Source of the DNA: Fen-1364 sp049515135
Lineage (GTDB): Bacteria; Spirochaetota; Spirochaetia; SZUA-6; Fen-1364
Direction: 5' to 3'
Assembly: GCA_049515135.1 (NCBI GenBank)
Contig: JBEKUJ010000011.1
Location: 62,001 to 126,000 of the forward strand
Length of the DNA stretch: 64,000 bases
Both the position numbers and the translations under genes were made by a program. The stretch's first letter is position 1; every line of letters begins with the position of its first letter. Below, piece after piece: positions 7,041 through 15,755 of this stretch. The notes under the pieces were generated by a model, which saw only the letters and a list, made by a program, of their open reading frames with translations, was not told the DNA's origin and did not search any database.

Positions 7041-8822
7041 TCAGTAAGTCCCGCTGACGACAAGGTCCTCAAAAGAGCTCGTGTAGGAGGTGATGCCGCC
7101 CACCGCCTCCTCATGAATAGTGAGCAGGTACGGCAGCTCTCGATGCAGCTGCGTCTTTCCCTGCGGATCCATCTGGTTTGCCGTTTCCAGCCCTTTTGCC
7201 AGCGTGATGTGCCGGTTGTCAAGGTTCCCGAAGAAGTACGTCTTTGGATCGAAGCTTGCGCCCTGGCTTCGGCCGGTGGTTTCCGGCTTCTGCGCTGCAA
7301 GGAGCGGATCAACAGGCACCCACCCCAGGGACTCGATGTAGAACTCGTCCCAGAAATGCCTGTTCGCCGGCTCACCGGCATCCCCCGCCAGGTAGCCTGC
7401 CACCATGCGCGATGGGACCCCGGTGGACCTGAGCAGAGCGCAGTACAGGGAGGACCAGGCGAACGCATCGCCCTTCTTTGCTTTCAGAAGCGTCAGCGGG
7501 TCCCCCTCCTGCGCCGTCTGAGCATACGCGAGCGTCGAAACCATCCAGTCATACAGGCGCCGGGCCTTGTAATACGGGTTCTTCTCTGCTCCGATGATCC
7601 CGGCGGCCATTTTCACGATATCCGGATTTGAGGCCGGTGCCAGGATATCAGGCTCGGTGAAATGGCGGTACATGTCGGTTGTCGTATCGTAGGAGGCCGG
7701 GACCTTTGCCGGGTTCACCTGCGTCTCAACCTCGTACCGATCGAACATCCAGCTCAACCCGATATGGTACCGACCTCCTTTCTGGAGGTTGGACAGCGCG
7801 TACAGGGCAGGCCCGCTGTTCACCACCATGGGCTCGGGGTCCTGGGAGACGAGCTGCACCCGGGTCTGTTCGGGAGTTTCGACGACATGCGGCATCCAGA
7901 TATAGAGAGTGTTGTCGCCGCTTGCGCTATTGACGGCCACGTTCATGCCATACTGGACAGAGTACTTGCGGGCAGACGTGAAAAGCTTCGTGCCGGCGCC
8001 TGCCAGCACCTCGAAATAGACCGAGTTGCTCTGTCCCTTGTCGGACGTCACGAGCACGTTCCCGGATGCCGCCCCGTCGGGGACCTGAAGGACGATCTCC
8101 CTGTCCGACCACGAGACATAGTCCATGTTGTAGTCGCGTGCAGGGAGCATGCCCACAAGGTCGATGCCGGTGCCGGAAGAGGAAACCGAGCCGGCGCCCC
8201 ACGTGAAATAGACCTTCGACCCCCCCTTCTCAAGGCCGAAGTTCATCCCGGAAATCGTGATGGTATCCCCGACCTGCGCAGCCATTGGCTGGATTGAGCT
8301 CACGTAGGGCTCCCCTGGCTTCGCGGGTCCCGAAGCAAGGACGGGAATCTGGTCCCGGTTGATGAACAGGAGGCCGCCGCTCCTGCCGTTCCGAGTGATG
8401 ACGTACACGATGCCTGAGGTAGCTTCGTCGGGGATCGTCACGCTGATGCGCGTGTCCATCCACTCCACGTAGTCCGAGGAGGTCGGGGACACTCCGGAGA
8501 TGCGCACCTCCGACGTCGCGCGCGATGTCCCGAAGTATCGGCCCGTGATGATCATGACATCGCCCGGTTTTCCGCTGGTGGGAGTAATGGAATCAATCTG
8601 GGGGGGACGGCCGACGAGCCGCGAGCTCAGGAGCACAAAGAGGACAAGCCCGATCACGACGACGGTAGGAATGAACCCTTTGCTCTTGAGGATCCGTTGG
8701 TGCGGCCTTTGCGTGTCCCGCGTCCCCTGTCCGTTGCCGCCTTCCTGGTCTGCTTCGCCGGCGCCGCCGGAATCCTCGATCGAATGAGTTTCTGAGAATG
8801 GATCCATGTGGGGGTAGCTCAT
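7041..8822 (-). CDS. Membrane-anchored IPT/TIG and transglutaminase-like protein lacking the catalytic Cys
   Basis: 593 aa. An acidic N-terminal tail (about 45 residues) is followed by one transmembrane segment (about 51-70); the remainder should be outside the cytoplasm. Two IPT/TIG immunoglobulin-like domains follow (about 74-155, beginning PQIDSITPTSGKPGD, and about 172-270). A transglutaminase-like domain occupies about 400-560. His489 (in RHFWDEF) and Asp505 (in WVPVDP) of the catalytic triad are present, but the Cys position is Ala453 (KKGDAFAWSSL where family members have G-x-C), so it is probably a pseudoenzyme. It directly abuts the preceding exported-protein gene and is the last gene of the cysS-ECF operon, suggesting an envelope role controlled with the sigma factor. 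Confidence 0.82.
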   Translation of the reverse strand: MSYPHMDPFSETHSIEDSGGAGEADQEGGNGQGTRDTQRPHQRILKSKGFIPTVVVIGLVLFVLLSSRLVGRPPQIDSITPTSGKPGDVMIITGRYFGTSRATSEVRISGVSPTSSDYVEWMDTRISVTIPDEATSGIVYVITRNGRSGGLLFINRDQIPVLASGPAKPGEPYVSSIQPMAAQVGDTITISGMNFGLEKGGSKVYFTWGAGSVSSSGTGIDLVGMLPARDYNMDYVSWSDREIVLQVPDGAASGNVLVTSDKGQSNSVYFEVLAGAGTKLFTSARKYSVQYGMNVAVNSASGDNTLYIWMPHVVETPEQTRVQLVSQDPEPMVVNSGPALYALSNLQKGGRYHIGLSWMFDRYEVETQVNPAKVPASYDTTTDMYRHFTEPDILAPASNPDIVKMAAGIIGAEKNPYYKARRLYDWMVSTLAYAQTAQEGDPLTLLKAKKGDAFAWSSLYCALLRSTGVPSRMVAGYLAGDAGEPANRHFWDEFYIESLGWVPVDPLLAAQKPETTGRSQGASFDPKTYFFGNLDNRHITLAKGLETANQMDPQGKTQLHRELPYLLTIHEEAVGGITSYTSSFEDLVVSGTY

Positions 8823-9401
8823 CTACTGCTGCTGTTGAGGCTGAGCCTGCTGCTGTTGCGGGGGTTGCTGCGGAAAGCGGTACGGGGATTCCCGTTCGCC
8901 GGGTGCGGCGTAGGGAACGATCTTGATCTCCACCTGGACGTTCACGACCCCTTTCTGCTGCGCTTGCGCATCCGAAAGTCCCAGCGGGAAGAAAAGGACC
9001 TTCTCTCCGAAGGTCACCGGGATGCTGGAGAAAGTGCTTGAGTATTTTACTTCGTTGTCTTCTGGCGTCGCGAACCACACCTGGCCCTGGGCAAGAAGGA
9101 GGACCTCGCCGTTGTCCTGAACGTAGGGTGTACAAATGAGGTAGATGCGGACGTTTTCACCGTCCATGCGGACCCGGATTGACCGTCCCGGCAGGGTGAG
9201 CTTTGTGCTTTCCGCATTCCATATGGGAGTCTCATCCGCCGGCAGTACACGCGCGGCGATAGTGACCTGGAGGGCGTTGGAAAGCAGGGACTGCAGCGCC
9301 TCCTTCGGGTCCGGCTCCCGGTCCTCGGGGTTGGCCTGCAGCGCTGCCAGGACCAGGAGGAGCGGGGCGACGACGACACCCCTGCCGAGGCTCCTTACCA
9401 C
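8823..9401 (-). CDS. Exported protein with Gln-rich C-terminus, function unknown
   Basis: 192 aa, not recognised. The N-terminus (GVVVAPLLLVLAALQA, about residues 8-23) is a signal peptide or membrane anchor; no lipobox Cys is evident. The middle is beta-rich, and the last 20 residues are Pro/Gln repeats. It overlaps the anti-sigma gene by 7 bp and abuts the transglutaminase-like gene with no gap, so it is made together with both and probably acts in the periplasm in the same envelope function. Confidence 0.78.
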   Translation of the reverse strand: MVRSLGRGVVVAPLLLVLAALQANPEDREPDPKEALQSLLSNALQVTIAARVLPADETPIWNAESTKLTLPGRSIRVRMDGENVRIYLICTPYVQDNGEVLLLAQGQVWFATPEDNEVKYSSTFSSIPVTFGEKVLFFPLGLSDAQAQQKGVVNVQVEIKIVPYAAPGERESPYRFPQQPPQQQQAQPQQQQ

Positions 9402-9961
9402 GTCTTGACCTTCGGGAACTCGGCCGCCTTCCCCATCCGAGGCTCCCCGATGGGAAGGAGACGCACATTCTTGGGCAGGAGGATGACATCCTCCCGCGCA
9501 GTATCCTCGGCCCCGACCGATTTCAGGAGCGTCTCCAGCTCGGAGATGGGAGCTGAGATCTGAATCTCGGTTCCGCCGGCCGGCGCTTTTGTTATCCTCA
9601 GCAGCCCGATCCGCGGCCGCAGCTGCGTCACTGCCAGCGCGATCCCGAAGAACAGCACCAGGACGGCTGCAAGGGCGGCGACGGGCAACGGGACGCTCAC
9701 TCGTCTGGCCCAGACAGCAGGCTCACGGCGCCGGGGAGAGGTGCGCGCGCGCAGTGCGCGGCGCACGCGCTCCATGGGAGCGTGCCAGTCCGCAACGGGT
9801 TCCTCCCTCAATATCCGGCGGGTTTCCGCCAGCCTGGCGTGCAGGGAGAAGCATGCCGGGCATGCAGCCAGGTGCTCCGCAATTGCCGTGTCCCAGGGGG
9901 ACTCCAGCTCACCGTCGAGGTACGCAGAGATGATTTGACGATCAGGACACATATGCATCAC
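9395..9961 (-). CDS. Zinc-finger anti-sigma factor (ZAS family)
   Basis: 188 aa membrane protein that should hold the neighbouring ECF sigma factor inactive. The ZAS motif is H30-x3-C34-x2-C37 in EHLAACPACFSL. One transmembrane segment follows (about residues 93-113: LPVAALAAVLVLFFGIALAV), then an external domain of about 75 residues that would sense the signal. It overlaps the sigma gene by 20 bp and the next gene by 7 bp. The first Met could equally be 9958 or 9952. Confidence 0.88.
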   Translation of the reverse strand: MMHMCPDRQIISAYLDGELESPWDTAIAEHLAACPACFSLHARLAETRRILREEPVADWHAPMERVRRALRARTSPRRREPAVWARRVSVPLPVAALAAVLVLFFGIALAVTQLRPRIGLLRITKAPAGGTEIQISAPISELETLLKSVGAEDTAREDVILLPKNVRLLPIGEPRMGKAAEFPKVKTW

Positions 9962-10472
9962 CTTCCATGAGCGCCTTCTCCAGATGCTCCCGGGCCCGAA
10001 AGATCCGCACCTTCACGTTATTCTCACTGATGCCGAGAATGGAACCTATTTCCTTGTAGCTCATGTCCCCGTACTCCCGAAAAACAAGGGGCGCGCGAAG
10101 GTTGTACGGGAGCGTGTCGAGCGCCTTCTGGACTATGGAGCGCGTCTCCTCCCGGATAAGCTGTTTTTCATTTGACTCAGTCACCCCAAGGGAGAGACGG
10201 GTGAGCTTGCCATATGCAGCCTTCTCCCTGTTCTTCCTCTTTTCGTGGTTGAGGGAGAGGTTCTTCACAACCCGAATCAACCAGAACTTGCACTGATCAA
10301 GATCAGGAAGAAGGTTGGGACGTTCCATCAGCTTTATGAACGCTTCATGACAGAGGTCCTCCGCGATCTCTCTGTCTCCGGTTATGCGGAGCGATACTCG
10401 AAATATGACTGGGAAGAGTGTTTCATAGACTGCTTCAAAAGACGGCGGGCGCGCATATTCCGTGTTACTCAT
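9942..10472 (-). CDS. ECF (sigma-E group) RNA polymerase sigma factor
   Basis: 176 aa. Region 2 is visible as GDREIAEDLCHEAFIKL (about residues 34-50) and the following WLIRVVKNLSLN; region 4 as LPYNLRAPLVFREYGDMSYKEIG and then an HTH ending NNVKVRIFRAREHL. There is no region 1 or 3, as expected for an ECF factor. It starts 3 nt after the cysS stop and is followed by its overlapping anti-sigma gene. Target promoters are not evident in this window. Confidence 0.93.
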   Translation of the reverse strand: MSNTEYARPPSFEAVYETLFPVIFRVSLRITGDREIAEDLCHEAFIKLMERPNLLPDLDQCKFWLIRVVKNLSLNHEKRKNREKAAYGKLTRLSLGVTESNEKQLIREETRSIVQKALDTLPYNLRAPLVFREYGDMSYKEIGSILGISENNVKVRIFRAREHLEKALMEGDAYVS

Positions 10473-10475
10473 TAC

Positions 10476-11927
10476 TTAACAACGGTCGTCTTCGGATGTT
10501 ACAGTTTTTTCCATCCTTTGACCAGCGGCAAAGCGTACCTTCTGGCCCTGCGGGCTGTCCTGGACCTCGATTCCGCGGCCGCGAAGGATGTTCCGAATCT
10601 CGTCGGAGCGCTTGAAATTGCCGGCCCTGCGCGCCATCCGCCTTTCTTCCAGAAGCGCCTTTGCCTCATCATCCAGGGTGAGCTGCTCCTCCTTCGCATG
10701 GCCAAGACCGAGGTCGAAAACGCTGTCCATGCGGAGCGCGACCGCGAGTTTCTGAGCTGCAGGCACCTCCGTGTCCCTGAGCAACGTCCACAGGTCAGCC
10801 AGGCACCGGGGCATGTTCAGGTCATCCGCCAGATGCGTCTCGAAATCATTCAAATACTCCAGGGCCTTTCCCGCGGGCTGTTCGTCGGTCTGCGACGATT
10901 CGCCCCTGATCTGCGCCATCCTCTCCATCAGCCCCTGGCGGCTCGTCCTGGCCGCATCCAGGCCCTCAAAGCTGAATGCGAGCTGCGTCCGGTAGTGCGC
11001 GCCCAGGCAGAAGTAGCGGAAATCGAGCGGGTCATAGCCCTTGTCGGTAAGGGAGGAAAGCGTGAGGAAGTTCCCCGCGGACTTGGCCATCTTGTCATGG
11101 CCCATGAGGAGGAACTCCCCGTGCATCCAGTAATTGACCCATGTGCGGCCCGTGGCCGCCTCCGACTGGGCGATCTCGTTTGTGTGATGGACGGGCACAT
11201 GATCAATGCCGCCGCAGTGGATGTCGAAATGCTCCCCGAGATATTTCATGGACATCGCGCTGCACTCGATGTGCCAGCCCGGGTAACCACGGCCCCATGG
11301 GGAGTCCCACAGCATGACTTGGTGCTCGAACTTCGATCTTGTGAACCAGAGCGCAAAGTCGAACGGGTTCCTCTTGCCCTGGTCCACCTCGACCCTGGCT
11401 CCGGCCCGCAGCTCCTGCTGGTCCAGCAGGGCGAGCTTTCCATAGTCGGGGAACCTGCTGATGTCGAAATACAGGTTCCCCCCGGCGGAGTAGGTAAAGC
11501 CTTTCGCCTCGATAATGCTGATCAGGTCGATCATGTCCTGGATGTGATCCGTGGCCTTGCACACCACGGTTGGCATGGAGCAGCGAAGGAGGCTGAAGTC
11601 CCGGAAGAAGGCCTTGGTATAGAACTCCGCTATCTCCCAGACCGTCCGGCCCGTTTCCCGCGAGCTCTTCACCATCTTGTCCTCACCTTCGTCCGCGTCT
11701 CCGGTGAGATGTCCGACGTCCGTGACGTTCATGACGTGTCGGACCTGGTAGCCGCAATACTCGAGGGCCTTCCGCACGATGTCTTCGAACACGTAGGAGC
11801 GAAGGTTTCCTATGTGGGCGTAGTTGTAGACGGTGAGGCCGCAGGCGTACATCCCCACCTTCCCTTCCCGAATGGGAACAAAAGTCGAAAGCTGCCTGCC
11901 CATTGTATTGAAGAGTTTCAACTCCAC
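10476..11927 (-). CDS. cysS: Cysteinyl-tRNA synthetase
   Basis: Class I aminoacyl-tRNA synthetase of 483 aa that charges tRNA-Cys. The HIGH motif is AHIGN in CGLTVYNYAHIGN (Zn-ligand Cys at the start of this segment), the other Zn ligands lie around GWHIECSAMS, and the KMSKS loop is KMAKS in GHDKMAKSAGNF. I prefer the GTG at 11927 because GGAGGG is 6 nt upstream; the TTG at 11930 would be too close. It heads the operon with the ECF sigma factor, joining a housekeeping gene to a stress regulator. The tRNA-Cys gene of this window lies 7 kb away. Confidence 0.96.
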   Translation of the reverse strand: MELKLFNTMGRQLSTFVPIREGKVGMYACGLTVYNYAHIGNLRSYVFEDIVRKALEYCGYQVRHVMNVTDVGHLTGDADEGEDKMVKSSRETGRTVWEIAEFYTKAFFRDFSLLRCSMPTVVCKATDHIQDMIDLISIIEAKGFTYSAGGNLYFDISRFPDYGKLALLDQQELRAGARVEVDQGKRNPFDFALWFTRSKFEHQVMLWDSPWGRGYPGWHIECSAMSMKYLGEHFDIHCGGIDHVPVHHTNEIAQSEAATGRTWVNYWMHGEFLLMGHDKMAKSAGNFLTLSSLTDKGYDPLDFRYFCLGAHYRTQLAFSFEGLDAARTSRQGLMERMAQIRGESSQTDEQPAGKALEYLNDFETHLADDLNMPRCLADLWTLLRDTEVPAAQKLAVALRMDSVFDLGLGHAKEEQLTLDDEAKALLEERRMARRAGNFKRSDEIRNILRGRGIEVQDSPQGQKVRFAAGQRMEKTVTSEDDRC

Positions 11928-12002
11928 CAAAAACCCTCCATTGGATTACGTCCGGCGACGAGTGTAGACCTTCGCCATCCCGCCCGCTACTATTTTAATC
12001 TC

Positions 12003-12914
12003 GTGGCAACAGTACGGGAATTGGAACGGAAATTCAAGATCGACGGCATCTCACGAAGCGCTGAGCCGATGAGCCGACACACGAGTTTCCGCATCGGCGG
12101 ACCCGCGGACCTGTACCTGGCGCCACGGGATCAGGAGGAGACGGCCCGCGTGGCGGCCATATGCGCCGCGGAATCCCTGCCGTGTTTTCTTCTGGGCGGG
12201 GGGACCAACATCCTGGTGGCAGACAAGGGGATCCGTGGAGTTGTCGTGGACCTGAGCCTCATGAGCGGATGCGAAGCCGAAGGCGCCCTGGTAACTGCCC
12301 TGTGCGGCACGCCGATATCTGATGTCGCAGTTTTCGCAAAGGAGCGCAGTCTCTCGGGCCTTGAGTTTGCGTACTCGCTCCCGGGGAGCGTGGGCGGCGC
12401 GGTCTGGATGAATGCACGCTGCTATGATGGGCAGATGAGCGACATATTGGAGTACGTCGAGTTCATGGATGAACAGGGCGTCATCCAGCACGAGAAAATC
12501 GTCCCCTCCCAGTGGGCATACAAGCTCTCCCCCTTCCAGACGGGCAGCAAGGTGATCCTCAAAGCCGGAATGCGCCTGACCCCGGCAGATCCGCAGACAA
12601 TCGCCGCTTTCATGGCGGAGCACCGCGCCGACAGGGAGAGAAAAGGACATTTCCTCTACCCGTGCGCAGGAAGCGTGTTCAAGAACAACAGGGATTTCGG
12701 AGCCCCCACAGGGAAGATCATCGATTCTCTCGGGCTCAAGGGCCGAAGGGTCGGTGGCGCGCAGATAGCCCCGTTTCACGGAAACATCATCATCAACACA
12801 GACAAAGCGACAGCATCGGAGGTCAGATCCCTCATTGCCTTGATAGAGGAAGAAGTCGATGCGCGGCTGGGGCTGAAGCTTGAACGGGAGGTCCTCCTGG
12901 TGGGCGAATGGTGA
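12003..12914 (+). CDS. murB: UDP-N-acetylenolpyruvoylglucosamine reductase
   Basis: FAD-dependent enzyme making UDP-N-acetylmuramate, the second committed step of peptidoglycan precursor synthesis. The FAD-binding domain shows HTSFRIGGPAD (about residues 25-35) and LLGGGTNILVAD; SLPGSVGGAVWMNARCYD is the central motif; the catalytic Ser lies in CAGSVFKNN and the Glu near the C-terminus in LEREVLLVGE. From the GTG at 12003 the protein has 303 aa, normal for MurB; no Shine-Dalgarno is visible, so the ATG at 12069 cannot be excluded, although it would trim the N-terminus. Divergent from cysS with a 75-nt gap. Confidence 0.93.
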   Translation: MATVRELERKFKIDGISRSAEPMSRHTSFRIGGPADLYLAPRDQEETARVAAICAAESLPCFLLGGGTNILVADKGIRGVVVDLSLMSGCEAEGALVTALCGTPISDVAVFAKERSLSGLEFAYSLPGSVGGAVWMNARCYDGQMSDILEYVEFMDEQGVIQHEKIVPSQWAYKLSPFQTGSKVILKAGMRLTPADPQTIAAFMAEHRADRERKGHFLYPCAGSVFKNNRDFGAPTGKIIDSLGLKGRRVGGAQIAPFHGNIIINTDKATASEVRSLIALIEEEVDARLGLKLEREVLLVGEW

Positions 12915-12920
12915 GGCCGG

Positions 12921-14261
12921 TCATGGTGAGCGGGATGCCCACAGCAGCGAAATCCTCAGCCCGTTTAGAAAATCCTCCCGCACGGCGCTGAACCTCACCT
13001 CTTCGAGCCCCGCCCCCAGCGTCAGTTGAAAGCTCCTCCGTGCCAGGCGCAGGGAAACCAGGGCGGAAAAGGCCTGCGCCCCTCCATCCAGGTGGGCAGC
13101 GGTTCCCTCGAAGGCCACCAGCGAACCGCGCCGGTCCAGCACAGACCTGGCGGCAAGCTTCACTGAAAGCCCGTCAGCGTCACTGCAGGCAAAGCCGGAT
13201 TCCAGGCTCAAAGGCGAGATGCGAAGCACTGCGGCAGCGGAGCCGCGGGCAGAGGAATCCCGCGCGCCGTCAGGCTCCTGGTGGATGATCCTGCTGCCCT
13301 CCACCCTGACTGAAAGGAGCGCATCAGATGCCGCCGCCAGGTTCTTCTCCGCCTTGAAGGTCGCCTCTGTCCGATCCGCCAGAAAGGGATGGGGCGAGAA
13401 CGAAGGCTGGCGGACGGCCCGCGAAAGGCGCACGTCCGCCGAGCCGTCCGCGTCATCCAGAACAATCGCGGCGGAGGCCGAGCCTGCCTCCGCGGAGTGG
13501 TTGCCTGACGGAGTGACATAGGTGCTGTCTGCCTTTGCAACGAGCAGAAAGAGCCTGAGGGTTTCGGTGCGCGCGCAAAGGTGAAGACTGAGAAACCCGC
13601 CTGGCGGCGACGTCTCCGCCAGGGAAGCGCCGAGGGTGGCCGTCATCCCGAAAGGATGGCTGTCCAAAAGAAGTCTCGCTGCGCTGCTGAGGATCCTTCC
13701 TCCGGCGAACGGGGCTGAATCCGCGATCCATTCCTCTCCCGGAGACCGGCCTGGAGGCCGCGCCAGGGAGAGGAAGCCCTCGAGGCCCGCACCCGGCCTT
13801 TGGAATGCGCTTGCCATGCACCCGACCCATTCCCCGCCGTCCGGCAGCTGTCGGTAGAAGGCCCCAAGGATCCTCGCAATGGGCAGAACCAGCAACCCCG
13901 CGGGCTGCACCGGAAAGGAGCTGTCAACGACAAATCCCGAGCGCTGCACAAATACGTCGCTTCCCGCCTGGAACCCCAGGGGGTTGCAGGCCTCTCGAAG
14001 GACGCCCGCGGGAGCAAGAGGTCCGACGCGAACCCAGGGGGAGGAAACACCGGCCAGAAACTCAGCCCGCTCCGCCCGTGTGCGTTCCCAGGGAATATGA
14101 CGGCCAGCCAGCACGGCCTTCCAGTCCCCGTCAGCAAGAACGCAACGGGCAAGCAGCTCCGTCCTCCAGTCGAACGCAGAGGAGAGATCGAGGGAAAGAG
14201 CGGCCGCGTTCGCGGTCAGGCAGCACAACGCAAGGAGCGCGGGCAGACGGGCAGTGAGCAT
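12921..14261 (-). CDS. Exported protein of unknown function, possibly an outer-membrane beta protein
   Basis: 446 aa, not recognised. A clear signal peptide (about residues 1-21, ending ANAAALS) is followed by a long region in which hydrophobic and polar residues often alternate, with many short beta-like segments ending in an aromatic-containing C-terminus (SLLWASRSP). This resembles outer-membrane or periplasmic beta-rich proteins but no known motif supports it. It converges with murB, separated by 6 nt, and is divergent from ackA. Confidence 0.72.
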   Translation of the reverse strand: MLTARLPALLALCCLTANAAALSLDLSSAFDWRTELLARCVLADGDWKAVLAGRHIPWERTRAERAEFLAGVSSPWVRVGPLAPAGVLREACNPLGFQAGSDVFVQRSGFVVDSSFPVQPAGLLVLPIARILGAFYRQLPDGGEWVGCMASAFQRPGAGLEGFLSLARPPGRSPGEEWIADSAPFAGGRILSSAARLLLDSHPFGMTATLGASLAETSPPGGFLSLHLCARTETLRLFLLVAKADSTYVTPSGNHSAEAGSASAAIVLDDADGSADVRLSRAVRQPSFSPHPFLADRTEATFKAEKNLAAASDALLSVRVEGSRIIHQEPDGARDSSARGSAAAVLRISPLSLESGFACSDADGLSVKLAARSVLDRRGSLVAFEGTAAHLDGGAQAFSALVSLRLARRSFQLTLGAGLEEVRFSAVREDFLNGLRISLLWASRSP

Positions 14262-14305
14262 CGATAGGAATACAGCAAAGATGGACCCGGCGCTTGCGCG
14301 TCTGC

Positions 14306-14334
14306 TTGACCTCAGACCCCATTGCGGATATCAC
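14306..14334 (+). promoter_or_regulatory. Candidate promoter of ackA
   Basis: TTGACC (14306-14311) and TATCAC (14329-14334) are spaced by 17 nt. The leader to the ATG at 14399 would be about 58 nt and contains the Shine-Dalgarno AAAGGGA. Confidence 0.45.
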
Positions 14335-14398
14335 TCATGAGGCGATAGCGCGGCATGGCTGCGGTGGCGTCGTGCCGCGAATGAAAGGGAACATCTCC

Positions 14399-15739
14399 AT
14401 GGACATACTGACCCTCAACTGCGGCAGCTCGTCGCTCAAATATCAACTGTACCGGTGGGAAGAACGCGAAGCCCTGGCTTCCGGCATCGTCGAACGGGTC
14501 ACCGTTGGCGGCTCGTTCATCAACCACTACGCCAAGAGGATCGGAAAGAAGATCAAACGCGAGCACGATTGCCCGAACCACAAGGAGGCCATCGAGCTGA
14601 TCGTCTCCACCCTGCTGGACCCCGAGGTGGGGGCAATCGAGAGCCTTTCCGACATCAAGGCAGTGGGCCATCGGGTTGTGCACGGAGGTGACAAGTTCGC
14701 AAAGTCCGTGATCATCGACGAGCGCGCGTTGTCCACATTCCGCGAGCTTGCCGACCTGGCGCCTCTGCACAACCCTCCCAACATCACCGGCATCGAGGCT
14801 GCGCGCGAGGTGCTCCCCGGCGTTCCCCACTGCGCCATCATGGACACTGCCTGGCACCAGACAATGCCGCCCACGTCGTACATGTACGCCCTTCCCTACT
14901 CGTGGTACGAGAACTACCGGGTGCGCCGCTACGGGTTCCACGGCACGTCGTTTCTCTACGTGGCAAAGAGAGCGGCGGTCCTTCTTGGGAAAAACCCCTT
15001 TGCCACAAACCTGATCTGTTTCCACATCGGCAACGGCTCCAGCGCCAACGCCGTGAAAAACGGGGTCTCCGTGGATACCTCGATGGGTTTCACGCCCCTG
15101 GAAGGGCTGGTCATGGGCACGCGCGCGGGAGACCATGACGCAACCATCGGATTCTACGTCATGAGAAAGGAAGGATTGCGTCCCGAGGCCATGGAGAGCA
15201 TCCTCAACCGCAAGAGCGGGGTACTGGGGATCACGGAGAAGTACACCGACAGACGCGACATCGAGACCGGCGCGTGCGGAGGAGATGAGCGCTGCCAGCT
15301 CGCCATCGACCTTGAAGGCTACCGGCTGAAGAAATACCTCGGCGCCTACTACGCCGCCCTGGGAAGGGTGGATGCCGTGGTCTTCACGGCAGGGGTCGGA
15401 GAACGCGGCCCCATCACGCGGGAGAAATGCCTGGAGGGCCTGGAAGAGATGGGGATCGTCCTTGACAGGCGGAAGAACGAGATCTCGATGACGCGCAATG
15501 CAGAGACCGAGATCACTGGAGCGGGCTCGAAGGTCCGCGTCTTCGTCATCCCCACGGATGAGGAGCTGGTCATGACGGAGGACACCAACGCCCTCATCGA
15601 AGGAAGGTACGACATCCACACGAACTTCTCGTATTCCTTCCAGGCCAGGAATTACATGAACAAAGCGAGGGAGGAAATGCTGAGGACCGAGCTCGCGGAG
15701 AAGAAGGCCCTCGCGGAGGTCATCGCACGCCCCCGGTGA
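14399..15739 (+). CDS. ackA: Acetate kinase
   Basis: Interconverts acetyl phosphate plus ADP and acetate plus ATP, the ATP-yielding step of fermentation. Motifs: NCGSSSLKYQL at the N-terminus, GHRVVHGG (about residues 84-91), the catalytic-region GFHGTS, IGNGSS, MGTRAGDHD and AGVGERGP. From the ATG at 14399, preceded by AAAGGGA, it has 446 aa, about 40 more than usual because of a charged C-terminal extension after the normal end. No phosphotransacetylase gene is adjacent. The next gene starts 16 nt downstream. Confidence 0.96.
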   Translation: MDILTLNCGSSSLKYQLYRWEEREALASGIVERVTVGGSFINHYAKRIGKKIKREHDCPNHKEAIELIVSTLLDPEVGAIESLSDIKAVGHRVVHGGDKFAKSVIIDERALSTFRELADLAPLHNPPNITGIEAAREVLPGVPHCAIMDTAWHQTMPPTSYMYALPYSWYENYRVRRYGFHGTSFLYVAKRAAVLLGKNPFATNLICFHIGNGSSANAVKNGVSVDTSMGFTPLEGLVMGTRAGDHDATIGFYVMRKEGLRPEAMESILNRKSGVLGITEKYTDRRDIETGACGGDERCQLAIDLEGYRLKKYLGAYYAALGRVDAVVFTAGVGERGPITREKCLEGLEEMGIVLDRRKNEISMTRNAETEITGAGSKVRVFVIPTDEELVMTEDTNALIEGRYDIHTNFSYSFQARNYMNKAREEMLRTELAEKKALAEVIARPR

Positions 15740-15755
15740 GGGAGGTGCGCGGCAG

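Noticed and set aside
10245..12002. Long open frame opposite cysS continuing into murB.
   Set aside because: It is antisense to a certain gene and shows no motif; only the part from 12003 is MurB. High GC creates long antisense frames.
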